A stretch of 64,000 nucleotides of DNA from Sulfuritalea sp. GTDB lineage: Bacteria; Pseudomonadota; Gammaproteobacteria; Burkholderiales; Rhodocyclaceae. Location: assembly GCA_016712985.1 (NCBI GenBank), contig JADJQA010000003.1, positions 1 through 64,000 on the forward strand. Direction: 5' to 3'. Shown piece after piece: positions 26,883 to 35,007 of the stretch. A program made the translations under genes and the position numbers. The notes below the pieces were generated by a model. It did not search any database. It had not been told where the DNA came from and worked only from the letters and a program-made list of their open reading frames with translations. How positions within the stretch are numbered: position 1 is the first letter of the stretch; every line of letters begins with the position of its first letter.

Positions 26883-28271
26883 ATGGACTATCAGGAACTT
26901 GTCTTCGACCCCGAACTGATTCAACGCTTTGACGTGAACGGGCCTCGTTACACATCTTATCCGACCGCCGACCGCTTTGTCGAGGCGTTCGGCGCCGACG
27001 ACTACACGCGCTGGCTCGGCCAGAGGACGGTCGGCGGATTTGGTCGGCCGCTGTCCCTTTACGTGCACATCCCCTTCTGCAACACGATCTGCTACTACTG
27101 CGCCTGCAACAAGATCATCACCAAGGATCACGGCCGTTCCGCCAAGTACATCAAGTACCTGGGCAAGGAAATCGCCCTGCAGGAAGCTGCCCTGGACGGC
27201 AGCCGCGATGTGGTGCAACTGCATTTTGGCGGTGGCACGCCGACCTTCCTGTCGCAGGACGAGTTGCGCCGGCTGATGGACATCATCCGCAAGCATTTTC
27301 GCCTGCTGCCCGGCGGCGAGTACTCGATCGAGGTTGACCCGCGCAAAGTCGATCGGGCGACGGTGAAACTGCTCGGCGAACTGGGGTTCAACCGCATGAG
27401 CGTGGGGGTGCAGGATTTCGCGCCCGACGTGCAGGTGGCCGTCAATCGCGTACAAAGCCTTGAAGAAACGCGGCTGGTCATCGATTCGGCGCGCGAACTG
27501 GGCTTCAAGTCCGTCTCGGTCGACCTGATCTACGGCTTGCCGAAGCAGAACGTGATCAGCTTCAACCGTACGCTTGACGAGGTGATCAAGCTCGATCCGG
27601 ACCGTCTTTCGATCTACAACTACGCGCACCTGCCGAGCCTTGCCAAACCGCAGCGGCGCATCAATGAAGCCGACTTGCCGTCGCCCGACGCGCGCTTGCA
27701 GATCCTGCAACTGGCCATCCGCCGGTTGACGGACGCGGGCTATGTCTTCATCGGCATGGATCACTTCGCCAAGCCGGATGACGAGCTCGCCGTGGCGCAG
27801 CGGCAGGGCCGCCTGCATCGAAACTTTCAGGGCTATTCGACGCATGCCGAAGCCGACCTGATGGCCTTTGGCGTTTCCGCGATCGGCAAGGTAGGCCCCA
27901 GCTACTGCCAGAACGTGCGGACTCTCGACGAGTACTATGACAGCCTGGACCAGGGAGTGCTGCCGGTGTTTCGCGGCATCGAGTTGAACGCCGACGATCT
28001 GTTGCGTCGCAGTATCATCCAGGCGCTGATGTGCCACTTCGAGCTTTCCATCGAATCCATCGAGATCTCCCACCTGATCGACTTCAAGTCCTACTTTGCC
28101 TCCGAGCTGGAAGACCTCCAGAAAATGCAGGAGGGTGGCCTGCTGACCATCGACGAGCAGTGGATCAACGTCCTGCCGCGCGGGCGCTTGCTGGTGCGCG
28201 GCATTGCCATGGCGTTTGACCGTTATCTGCGCACCGACCGCGAACGCGTCCGCTACTCCAGAGTGATTTAG
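26883..28271 (+). CDS. hemN: Oxygen-independent coproporphyrinogen III oxidase HemN
   Basis: This is a radical-SAM enzyme for anaerobic haem synthesis, converting coproporphyrinogen III to protoporphyrinogen IX. The 462-residue protein has the cluster motif C66-x3-C70-x2-C73 with Cys75 (FCNTICYYCACNK). HFGGGTPTFLS binds SAM, and a HemN C-terminal domain follows (SYCQNVRTLDEYYDSL). The start is the ATG at 26883 (MDYQELVFDP); longer in-frame readings run through the promoter. It supplies haem for cbb3, Cld and cytochromes under low O2. Confidence 0.95.
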   Translation: MDYQELVFDPELIQRFDVNGPRYTSYPTADRFVEAFGADDYTRWLGQRTVGGFGRPLSLYVHIPFCNTICYYCACNKIITKDHGRSAKYIKYLGKEIALQEAALDGSRDVVQLHFGGGTPTFLSQDELRRLMDIIRKHFRLLPGGEYSIEVDPRKVDRATVKLLGELGFNRMSVGVQDFAPDVQVAVNRVQSLEETRLVIDSARELGFKSVSVDLIYGLPKQNVISFNRTLDEVIKLDPDRLSIYNYAHLPSLAKPQRRINEADLPSPDARLQILQLAIRRLTDAGYVFIGMDHFAKPDDELAVAQRQGRLHRNFQGYSTHAEADLMAFGVSAIGKVGPSYCQNVRTLDEYYDSLDQGVLPVFRGIELNADDLLRRSIIQALMCHFELSIESIEISHLIDFKSYFASELEDLQKMQEGGLLTIDEQWINVLPRGRLLVRGIAMAFDRYLRTDRERVRYSRVI

Positions 28272-28297
28272 GGAAGTGCCGATCAGGTGTCGAATCG

Positions 28298-28365
28298 TCA
28301 TTCCGGCGCACGCCGGAATCCGCAAGAATCGAGGCGCTGGACACTGGCTTTCGCCGGTGTGACGG
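28298..28365 (+). repeat. Intergenic palindromic repeat (REP/BIME-like), second copy
   Basis: The hairpin TTCCGGCGCACGCCGGAA and a weaker inverted partner ending CGCCGGTGTGACGG sit between hemN and the TauE-like gene. The organisation resembles the repeat at 4296-4368. Confidence 0.6.
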
Positions 28366-28384
28366 CCTGTTCAGTGCTTCCTTA

Positions 28385-29104
28385 GTGCCCGACAGCGGCT
28401 TTTTCGCGGTATTCCTGATCGGCCTGCTGGGAGGCGTGCATTGCGCCGGAATGTGCGGCGGCATTGTCTCCGCGCTGAGCCTGCAGATGCCCGGCTCCGC
28501 AGTCAGGTCGGGTCCGGTCTGGCCAATCCATCTCGCCTACAACCTCGGTCGCATCGGCAGCTATGTCATTGCCGGCGCCTTGATGGGCGCACTGGGCAGC
28601 CTCGGCCTGCTGCTGAATAACGCACTGCCCGTGCAAATGATGCTGTATGCAGCCGCCAACCTGATGATGATCGCGCTGGGTCTTTATCTCATCGGCATTA
28701 CTGGCGCGCTGGCCTTCACCGAACGTGCCGGGCAATGGTTGTGGCGGCGGGTGCAGCCGGCGACCAGGCGCTTCCTGCCGGTGCGCGGCGCGGCCCAGGC
28801 TTTTCCGCTCGGAATGCTGTGGGGCTGGCTGCCCTGCGGGCTGGTCTACAGCGTGCTGACCATGACGCTCGCGTCCGGCAGCGCCGTGCGCGGCGCCGCC
28901 ATCATGCTGGCCTTCGGTCTCGGCACCTTGCCCAACCTGATGCTCGCCGGGCTGCTGCTGGTGCGCTTTCGCAGCGTGGTGCAGGGGAGTGCGCTGCGCC
29001 TCGTTTCCGGGCTGATCGTGCTCGCCTTCGGTCTATGGGGATTGTTCAATGCGGCGACATTCGGCGGCAATCTCTGGCGGGGCGTGGTGGTCGGCCAGGT
29101 TTGA
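28385..29104 (+). CDS. Sulfite exporter TauE/SafE-family (UreH-like) membrane protein
   Basis: This 239-residue six-helix membrane protein has the motif GGVHCAGMCGGIVSAL near the N-terminus and a second half LWGWLPCGLVYSVLTMTL. The paired Cys-containing motifs are typical of the DsbD-like/TauE branch that accompanies ccoI, hemN and copA in betaproteobacteria. A role in copper or thiol delivery to cbb3 oxidase is inferred. The start is a GTG at 28385. Confidence 0.8.
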   Translation: MPDSGFFAVFLIGLLGGVHCAGMCGGIVSALSLQMPGSAVRSGPVWPIHLAYNLGRIGSYVIAGALMGALGSLGLLLNNALPVQMMLYAAANLMMIALGLYLIGITGALAFTERAGQWLWRRVQPATRRFLPVRGAAQAFPLGMLWGWLPCGLVYSVLTMTLASGSAVRGAAIMLAFGLGTLPNLMLAGLLLVRFRSVVQGSALRLVSGLIVLAFGLWGLFNAATFGGNLWRGVVVGQV

Positions 29105-29215
29105 AGCGTTCCCGGAGGGACGCACCGCGCTGGAGCCCACAGCGCCGTGATGACCCGCTTCGACGCCTGCGAACTTGCGGCTGGCTGCGGGCGGCCGCAT
29201 AATTAGTGTCCTCTA

Positions 29216-31549
29216 ATGTTCGGTCCCGAAGATCGCATGATCGCGCCGCAGAATTTCGCAGAAACTTCTCGCGCCACCGTCGAACTGGCGCTGGGCGGCA
29301 TGACTTGTGCGGCCTGCGCGGCGCGCATCGAGAAGCAGCTCAACAAGCTGCCCGGCGTCGAGGCGGTGGTCAACCTCGCCGCCGAGCGCGCGCATGTGCG
29401 CTTCGTCCCCACTGAGGTTGACGTTGCTCGCCTGATCGCCACGATCGTCAAGACCGGCTTCAGCGCCGATGTCTCCACCGCCGACACGCGTGCCGACGAG
29501 AAGGCGAAGAAACTCGCGGTCTATCGCGACGAGCTGCGCCGCTTCTGGATCGCCGCTGCGCTGACCCTGCCGCTGGTGGCGCAAATGGCCTTCATGTTCG
29601 GCGCCAGCGGCGGCGCGGCGTCCCACGCCGATGTCATTCCACGGTGGATCCAACTGCTGCTGGCGACCCCGGTGCAGTTCTGGATCGGCTGGCGCTTCTA
29701 TGTCGGCGGCTTCAATGCGCTGCGCGGCGGCGCCGGCAACATGGACGTGCTGGTGGCGCTGGGCACCAGCATGGCCTGGGCTTACAGCGTCGTCGTCACG
29801 GTGTGGAATCTCCATCACCAGCATGTGTATTTCGAAGCTTCGGCAACGGTCATCACGCTGGTGCTGCTGGGCAAGATTCTCGAGGCGCGGGCCAAGGCCA
29901 AAACCTCGATCGCGATCGAGGCCCTGGCCAGGCTGCAACCGCAGACGGCGCGCATCGAGCGCCATGTTGCCGACAAGCTGGAACTGGTCGATGTGCCCGT
30001 CGCGACGCTGATCCCCGGCGATGTTTTCGTGGTCCGCGCCGGTGAAGCCGTGCCCGTGGATGGCGCGGTGATCGACGGAGCATCCTCGGCCAACGAATCC
30101 ATGCTGACCGGCGAGAGCCTGCCGGTCACGAAAGGCGCAGGCGATCGCGTGTTCGCCGCGACGATCAATGGTGACGGCCTGCTGCGCTGCCGTGCCACCG
30201 GCGTCGGCAGCCATACGCTGCTGGCCGGCATCATCCGTTTGGTGGAAGAGGCTCAGGGCTCGAAGGCGCCGGTGCAACGCCTGGCCGACAAGATGGCTGC
30301 GATTTTCGTGCCGGTGGTGGTGGCGATTGCGCTGCTGACTTTCATTGCCTGGTGGGCGCTGGCCGGCGACTTCACGCAGGCGCTGGTGAATGCCGTGGCG
30401 GTGCTGGTGATCGCCTGCCCCTGCGCGCTGGGTCTGGCGACGCCGACCGCGATCATGGTCGGCACCGGGCAGGGCGCCAAGGCCGGTGTGCTGATCCGCA
30501 ATGCCGTAGCGCTGGAGCTCGCCGAAAAGCTGAAGGTGCTGGTGGTGGACAAGACGGGTACGCTGACCTCGGGCCGTCCGGTGGTGACCGATGTTGTTTC
30601 GATTGAATCAGGAGTCGGCGCTGGTGCGCTCTGGGTACCTGGGATTCCGCTGCGCGGGCAGGTAACGGCGTCCGCAAGTGATACCGTCGCCGGCAGAGCC
30701 GGGGACAGCAACCTGTTGCAACTCGCCGCCAGCCTCGAACAGGGCTCCACGCATCCGCTGGCTGCCGCCATCGTGGCACGGGCCACGGCCGACAGAATTC
30801 CTCTGCTGACCCCGCAGAACGTCGTGACGAGCGCGGGCCAGGGCATGGTCGGTGAAGTCGGCGGTCGCCGCGTGGAGGTCGGCTCCGTGACGTGGATCAA
30901 GCAACAGGGCCGGTCGGCGCCGCAAGCCGATGCGCTGGCGCAGGCCGGCCGCAGCGTCGTGGCCGTGGTGGCCGACGACATGCTGCTCGGCTTCATCGGC
31001 ATCGCCGATCCCTTGCGCGCCACGTCACATGCGGCGGTGGCGCGCTTGAACCGCCTCGGCATCGAGGTGGTGATGCTGACCGGCGACAACGCCGGAACGG
31101 CGCAGGCGGTGGCGCGCGAAGCCGGCATCGCACGCTTCGAAGCCGAGGTGTTGCCCGGCGACAAGGCTGCGGCCGTGCAGAAACTCAAGCAGCGCAATGT
31201 CCTGGTCGGCATGGCCGGTGACGGCATCAACGATGCTCCCGCGCTGGCCGCGGCCGATGTCAGCTTTGCGATGGCGGCAGGCTCGGACGTGGCGATGCAG
31301 GCGGCCGACATCACCCTGATGCGCGACGACCTCAACGGCGTCGCCGACGCGATTTCGCTGTCGCGGGCGACGCTGGCCAAGATCCGGCAGAATCTGTTCT
31401 TCGCCTTCATCTACAACGTGCTGGGCATTCCGCTGGCGGCGCTGGGCATGTTGAACCCGGTGATCGCCGGCGCGGCGATGGCGATGAGCTCGGTCTCGGT
31501 GGTCAGCAATTCGCTGCTGCTGAAAAACTGGAAGCCTGATAAGGAGTGA
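29216..31549 (+). CDS. copA: Copper-exporting P-type ATPase CopA
   Basis: CopA is an inner-membrane P1B-1 ATPase exporting Cu(I) from the cytoplasm. The 777 residues contain an N-terminal metal-binding domain (GGMTCAACAAR, residues 28-38), eight membrane segments, the CPC motif at 401-403 (IACPCALGLATP), the phosphorylated Asp445 (DKTGTLTSG) and GDGINDAPAL. Between DKTGTLT...TDVV and LLQLAASLEQG there is an extra segment of about 30 residues that other CopA proteins lack. It begins with repeat copy 5 (G-V-G-A-G) and ends near an inverted-looking CCGTCGCCGGC. The start is the ATG at 29216, or 29237. copZ follows 1 base after the stop. Confidence 0.94.
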   Translation: MFGPEDRMIAPQNFAETSRATVELALGGMTCAACAARIEKQLNKLPGVEAVVNLAAERAHVRFVPTEVDVARLIATIVKTGFSADVSTADTRADEKAKKLAVYRDELRRFWIAAALTLPLVAQMAFMFGASGGAASHADVIPRWIQLLLATPVQFWIGWRFYVGGFNALRGGAGNMDVLVALGTSMAWAYSVVVTVWNLHHQHVYFEASATVITLVLLGKILEARAKAKTSIAIEALARLQPQTARIERHVADKLELVDVPVATLIPGDVFVVRAGEAVPVDGAVIDGASSANESMLTGESLPVTKGAGDRVFAATINGDGLLRCRATGVGSHTLLAGIIRLVEEAQGSKAPVQRLADKMAAIFVPVVVAIALLTFIAWWALAGDFTQALVNAVAVLVIACPCALGLATPTAIMVGTGQGAKAGVLIRNAVALELAEKLKVLVVDKTGTLTSGRPVVTDVVSIESGVGAGALWVPGIPLRGQVTASASDTVAGRAGDSNLLQLAASLEQGSTHPLAAAIVARATADRIPLLTPQNVVTSAGQGMVGEVGGRRVEVGSVTWIKQQGRSAPQADALAQAGRSVVAVVADDMLLGFIGIADPLRATSHAAVARLNRLGIEVVMLTGDNAGTAQAVAREAGIARFEAEVLPGDKAAAVQKLKQRNVLVGMAGDGINDAPALAAADVSFAMAAGSDVAMQAADITLMRDDLNGVADAISLSRATLAKIRQNLFFAFIYNVLGIPLAALGMLNPVIAGAAMAMSSVSVVSNSLLLKNWKPDKE
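30611..30626 (+). repeat. Dispersed AGTCGGCGCY repeat, partial copy 5 (inside copA)
   Basis: The first 14 bases of the consensus are exact and the rest diverges. It opens an extra segment in the CopA P-domain whose far end (about 30689) carries CCGTCGCCGGC, similar to the reverse complement of the core. Confidence 0.55.
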
Positions 31550-31550
31550 C

Positions 31551-31757
31551 ATGGAAACGACGACGATCAAGGTAGGCGGCATGTCCTGCGGCGGTTGCGT
31601 GAAAAGCGTGACCGGCGTACTGAGCGCGCTCGACGGCGTGGCAAAAGCCGAGGTTTCGCTGGCGCAGGCCCAAGCCGTCATCGAGTACGACGCCGCGAAG
31701 CTCAGCCGCGCGCAACTCGCCCATGCGATCGAAGACGCGGGCTTCGAGGCTGGCTGA
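31551..31757 (+). CDS. copZ: Copper chaperone CopZ (heavy-metal-associated domain)
   Basis: This 68-residue ferredoxin-like HMA domain has the Cu(I) motif GGMSCGGCVKSVTG at residues 9-22. It carries copper to CopA or CcoI in the cytoplasm. It is translationally coupled to copA, and no other domain is present. Confidence 0.93.
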   Translation: METTTIKVGGMSCGGCVKSVTGVLSALDGVAKAEVSLAQAQAVIEYDAAKLSRAQLAHAIEDAGFEAG

Positions 31758-31773
31758 TTCGCCACCCAGGCCG

Positions 31774-31805
31774 AAGAGTCGGCGCCGGTGGCACGGCGCC
31801 GGCTC
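31774..31805 (+). repeat. Dispersed AGTCGGCGCY repeat, copy 6 (intergenic)
   Basis: This full consensus match lies after copZ. Here the extended unit forms a 12-bp hairpin, GAGTCGGCGCCG/CGGCGCCGGCTC, with one mismatch and a 6-base loop. The left flank is shared with copy 1. Confidence 0.8.
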
Positions 31806-31807
31806 GC

Positions 31808-31936
31808 ATGGTGAGCTACCACGCCGCCTATCCTGCGACCATGGAGTGCTGCTCATCGAAGGATGGGTGCATGGTTAACCCGAAAATGACTGACGCTGAC
31901 AAGTCGGAGGAGGGATGCCGTGGAGAAATACAGTGA
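31808..31936 (+). CDS. Cys-rich mini-protein after copZ
   Basis: This ORF of 42 residues (ATG 31808) or 31 (ATG 31841) contains MECCSSKDGCM and EEGCRGEIQ. The four Cys could bind copper or another soft metal. It lies directly behind copA-copZ and overlaps the start of the nuclease gene by 17 bases. It is too short for a family call, and expression is unproven. Confidence 0.35.
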   Translation: MVSYHAAYPATMECCSSKDGCMVNPKMTDADKSEEGCRGEIQ

Positions 31937-32741
31937 TGGACAGGAATCGCCCTGGGGATGCTCGCCGCCCCATCAACCACCGATCCCCATCCTCATCGAC
32001 GACCGCGAGCGCGCCAGCACGCTGCCCGCCGAACTGGCGCGAACCGGCGTTTTCGCTATCGACGTGAAGCGGCTTGCACTCGGAGACTACCTGGTCGACG
32101 GGCGTTTCCTGTTCGAGCGCAAGACGCTGCCCGACCTGGCCTTGTCCATCCAGGACGGGCGTCTGTTCCGCCAGGCCCTGCGCCTGGCGGAGTCGCCGCT
32201 GCGGGCGGGACTGATCCTCGAAGGCACGGCGGCCGATCTCGGCGGCTCGGGCATGCGCTGGGAAGCGATACAGGGCGCACTGGTTACGGTCGCGCTGTTC
32301 ATCGGGCTGCCGCTGCTGCGCTGTCGCACGCCGGCGGAGACAGCGCGCACGTTCGAGTTCGTCGCCCGCCAGGGGCGCGCGGCGGCCGGCGGCGCGCTCC
32401 CCCGTCGCGGGCGGCGCCCCAAAGGCAATGCTGCTTGGCAGCGCTACTTGCTGCAAGGCCTGCCCGGAATAGGACCCGCGCGGGCGGCGCGCTTGCTGGA
32501 CCACTTCGGCACGGTGGAAGCGGTCGTTACCGCGGATGCGGCGGCGCTTGCGGCGGTGCCGGGCATCGGCGCGAACACCGCCCGAGCGCTACGCTGGGCG
32601 GTCGAGGAGCCGCGTGCGGATTACGGCATCGCCGCCGCCGGGCCCGCAAGGTCGAACACCTCCCGCAGCGGGATTTCGATGCCCTCGAGGGTGGCGCAGA
32701 CGAGTTTTTCGTCGGCGGCGAATACCGTGCCCTTGTCATAG
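31920..32741 (+). CDS. ERCC4/XPF-type nuclease with helix-hairpin-helix
   Basis: This nuclease of the XPF/Mus81 fold is rare in bacteria. The signature is seen as ILIDDRERAST, then GDYLVDGRFLFERKTLPDLAL and DGRLFRQALRLA (GDxnERKx3D with the following Arg/Gln). A tandem helix-hairpin-helix follows: LPGIGPARAARLLDHFG and VPGIGANTARALRWA. It probably cuts branched or flapped DNA. The start is a GTG at 31920. The real protein may end near residue 240; the last 40 residues run over the convergent Uma2 gene and look like non-native sequence, as if the stop was lost. Confidence 0.82.
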   Translation: MEKYSDGQESPWGCSPPHQPPIPILIDDRERASTLPAELARTGVFAIDVKRLALGDYLVDGRFLFERKTLPDLALSIQDGRLFRQALRLAESPLRAGLILEGTAADLGGSGMRWEAIQGALVTVALFIGLPLLRCRTPAETARTFEFVARQGRAAAGGALPRRGRRPKGNAAWQRYLLQGLPGIGPARAARLLDHFGTVEAVVTADAAALAAVPGIGANTARALRWAVEEPRADYGIAAAGPARSNTSRSGISMPSRVAQTSFSSAANTVPLS

Positions 32742-33205
32742 CTGCCATCGGCGCCGCGCAGGAAGCGGATGGCATAGTGTTCGAGCGGATCGACCACGAT
32801 GTATTCGCGTACGCCGCTTTCTTCGTAGAGCGCCTTCTTCTGCCGCAAATCCTTCGTCGCCGTGGCGGGGGAAAGGACTTCCACAATCAGGTCCGGCGCG
32901 CCTTCGACATGGCTGGGCGTAATCCTGGCCGCGTCGCAAACCACGAGAATATCCGGCTGCACCACGTCGTTGTCGGAAAGCTTGACGTCGGTCGGGGCGA
33001 CGAAAGGTTTGCAGCGGCTGCCGGCGAGAGCCTGGCGCAGGCAGCCGAAGAAATTGCCCGTCACCATCTGGTGGCCGGTCGACGGCGCCGGCGACATCGC
33101 ATAGGCCATGCCGGCAACGATCTCCCAGCGCTCTTCGTCGGGCCACGACTGGTAGTCGGTCCAGGTGTAGCGGGTGCCGGGGGTCTTGAGCGGTTGCGCT
33201 GCCAT
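32621..33205 (-). CDS. Uma2-family (DUF820) putative endonuclease
   Basis: About 194 residues of the PD-(D/E)XK-like Uma2 family: YTWTDYQSWPDEERWEIVAG, VQPDILVVCD, PDLIVEVLSPATATKDLRQKKALYEE and VREYIVVDP give the D/E-x-K core. These genes are common in mobile or accessory DNA; their substrate is unknown. The ATG at 33205 (MAAQPLKTPG) is preferred over 33238. It is convergent with the ERCC4-type nuclease. Confidence 0.85.
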   Translation of the reverse strand: MAAQPLKTPGTRYTWTDYQSWPDEERWEIVAGMAYAMSPAPSTGHQMVTGNFFGCLRQALAGSRCKPFVAPTDVKLSDNDVVQPDILVVCDAARITPSHVEGAPDLIVEVLSPATATKDLRQKKALYEESGVREYIVVDPLEHYAIRFLRGADGSYDKGTVFAADEKLVCATLEGIEIPLREVFDLAGPAAAMP

Positions 33206-33359
33206 GCGATGCTCCCGAGGGGTATGGGCGGAAACCAATCATACGCCCGGGCCTGGCGCGGCTGGCAGCCCGGCTTCGCACTGAAATCGTCGAGCGCCAC
33301 GATGCGGTGTTCCTCACCCCCTGCCGGGTGAGCTTCGGAGTTCGGCGCGGCTGCTACCG

Positions 33360-33764
33360 CTACCGGCTGGCGAGAAACGCCGCCACGGTCTGAATCAACA
33401 GGCCACCTGTCTTTTCCGGTGCGTTCATCAGCAAGCCGAAATCGCGAAGGTCTCCCGTCAGCAGCACGTCGGCGCGACATCCTAGCGCCGCGCGAAGGAT
33501 CGGCCGATCCTTTTCAGCCAGGCCCGCCGGGCAGGGAATATCAGGGGCGTCCGCCACGAGACCAAGGTCCCCCAGGAGTGTTTCAAGCCGATCCAGACTG
33601 GCGGGGAACTTGCGTGCGATGTTGCGCCGCGCTTCCTCGGCGGCATACAGACTGGTTGCCAGTCGCCAGATACCGGCCCGACCGAGTTCGATGACCAGCG
33701 CGGCCTTGCCGTTCGGGTTGTGCGCGGCGGTGAAGAGAATGTTGGCGTCGAGAAAAATCCGCAT
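33360..33764 (-). CDS. PIN-domain toxin
   Basis: This 134-residue PIN-fold ribonuclease begins MRIFLDANILFTAAHN, has the acidic Glu in YAAEEARRN and ends with DVLLTGDLRDFG, supplying the metal-binding carboxylates. It is the toxin of a type II pair: its ATG overlaps the stop of the AbrB-like antitoxin gene (ATGA). Confidence 0.88.
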   Translation of the reverse strand: MRIFLDANILFTAAHNPNGKAALVIELGRAGIWRLATSLYAAEEARRNIARKFPASLDRLETLLGDLGLVADAPDIPCPAGLAEKDRPILRAALGCRADVLLTGDLRDFGLLMNAPEKTGGLLIQTVAAFLASR

Positions 33765-34012
33765 CAGGCCGCCTGCAGGCGCGCGAGGATGCGTTGGCGT
33801 TCATCGGTGGTCAGCGCGTCCTCACGATCCCAGTCGGCGATCTGCGTATCGGAATACGCTTCGATTTCGAGGACGGCGGCCGGTTTGAGCCTCAGTTCCC
33901 CGTCGCGGTCCTCGATGATGACGGCGCTGCCAGGGGCAATTCCCAGTTGCTTGCGCATGCCGGCCGGCAAGGTGACCTGGCCGCGACTCGAGACGATCAG
34001 CGTTTCACGCAT
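33764..34012 (-). CDS. AbrB/SpoVT-type antitoxin
   Basis: This 82-residue protein has a swapped-hairpin AbrB DNA-binding domain: MRETLIVSSRGQVTLPAGMR and KQLGIAPGSAVIIEDRDGEL. It should neutralise the downstream PIN toxin and repress the pair. The start is the ATG at 34012; the frame extends upstream without a better start. Confidence 0.85.
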   Translation of the reverse strand: MRETLIVSSRGQVTLPAGMRKQLGIAPGSAVIIEDRDGELRLKPAAVLEIEAYSDTQIADWDREDALTTDERQRILARLQAA

Positions 34013-34107
34013 GGCGATTCTCCGCAATACAGAATATCCGATTGTATGCGTTCTCCTCGTTGCCTGCAAGCCCGCAAGCGCTTGAGCACTGGGTCGCGTC
34101 ATGGTCC

Positions 34108-34133
34108 GTGAGTCGGCGCCGGCGGTACGGCGA
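34108..34133 (+). repeat. Dispersed AGTCGGCGCY repeat, copy 7 (intergenic)
   Basis: This full consensus match lies upstream of the AbrB/PIN pair. With copy 8 it brackets the decayed toxin-antitoxin pair in direct orientation. Confidence 0.8.
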
Positions 34134-34249
34134 CGCGCACTCTGCCGCGTCGGCCTGCGGAAGACGTCAAGCCAACCGGACAAAACAGGCGATGCCGAAG
34201 CAAGCCGTGTGTTCATGGCCGTCCCAGAACTATTGGCCACCTCGCTCTG

Positions 34250-34389
34250 CATGGCCGGATTTCCGCTGGCTGCGCAGATGATCTCGCGAATGCTCAGCCC
34301 GGGATTCGCGACCTGATAAGTGGCAAGCTGATCGAGGATGCGATCGAAATCGTCCCCGACATCCGCCGCCAACTAAGTGCGCGACACCT
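34250..34389 (-). pseudogene. ParE/RelE-family toxin remnant
   Basis: A fragment reading AADVGDDFDRILDQLATYQV and NPGLSIREII resembles the first helices of a ParE-type toxin. The expected start overlaps the end of the antitoxin gene but meets a TAG after K-V-S-R-T, and the C-terminal half is gone after residue about 45. It is a decayed toxin. Confidence 0.45.
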
Positions 34390-34716
34390 TCAGCGCGCCA
34401 GTTTGTGAGCCGCCGGACGCTTTGCCGCCTTGCTGGCAAGGCGCTCTTCGAGGTAGCCGCGCATTTCGGTCCACGAGATCGTCTTTCCGGAGGCAACGAT
34501 ACGGGCATAGCGATCCTCCGCAACCGCGTCGAAATCGGCGCGCAGGTCCATCTGCTCGGTCTTTTCGGCAATGGCTTGGAGAATGGACCCGTGCGAGGTC
34601 GTGCCGGAACGTATCGCCGCCGGTGCAACGTGGGCTTTCAGGTCTTCCGGCGTGCGTGTGGTCGTTCTGGACAAGGCCGCCTCCCAAGATTGGAACACGC
34701 GCTCAATGCAGCCCAT
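34390..34716 (-). CDS. Putative antitoxin of the decayed pair
   Basis: The 108 residues from MGCIERVFQSWEAALS, including ASGKTISWTEMRGYLEERLA, match the layout of ParD/RelB-like antitoxins that precede ParE toxins. It lies immediately upstream of the toxin remnant. It may survive as an orphan antitoxin; the family is uncertain. A longer in-frame reading to 34869 runs through repeat copy 8 and is less likely. Confidence 0.5.
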   Translation of the reverse strand: MGCIERVFQSWEAALSRTTTRTPEDLKAHVAPAAIRSGTTSHGSILQAIAEKTEQMDLRADFDAVAEDRYARIVASGKTISWTEMRGYLEERLASKAAKRPAAHKLAR

Positions 34717-34750
34717 CGGTGCTACGTCAAGCCATCTTGTTACTGACGGC

Positions 34751-34777
34751 AAGAGTCGGCGCTGGCGGGACGGCGCA
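34751..34777 (+). repeat. Dispersed AGTCGGCGCY repeat, copy 8 (intergenic)
   Basis: This full consensus match lies just upstream of the orphan antitoxin gene. Apart from this repeat, nothing else is recognisable in 34717-35007. Confidence 0.8.
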
Positions 34778-35007
34778 GGGGATGTCGCGAAGCAGGAAAC
34801 TCGGAAAGGCTGCCTGTCGGCCGGAGCCGAAGTTCGCCGACATCGGGCAAGACTGGCGAATGACTGCAATGCGGCAATCCGCTGAACTCACACTTTCGGC
34901 CATTATGGAGAGGTGGACATAATGGCCGACAGCACTCGGGCGCTGGCGCAGTGGGGCGATCACGTGAAAGCGGCGGGACGATGCGATGGTTGGTGCGCGC
35001 TACCGGT

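Noticed and set aside
34390..34716. Complete functional ParD/ParE module
   Set aside because: The toxin has a stop after five codons and lacks its C-terminal half.
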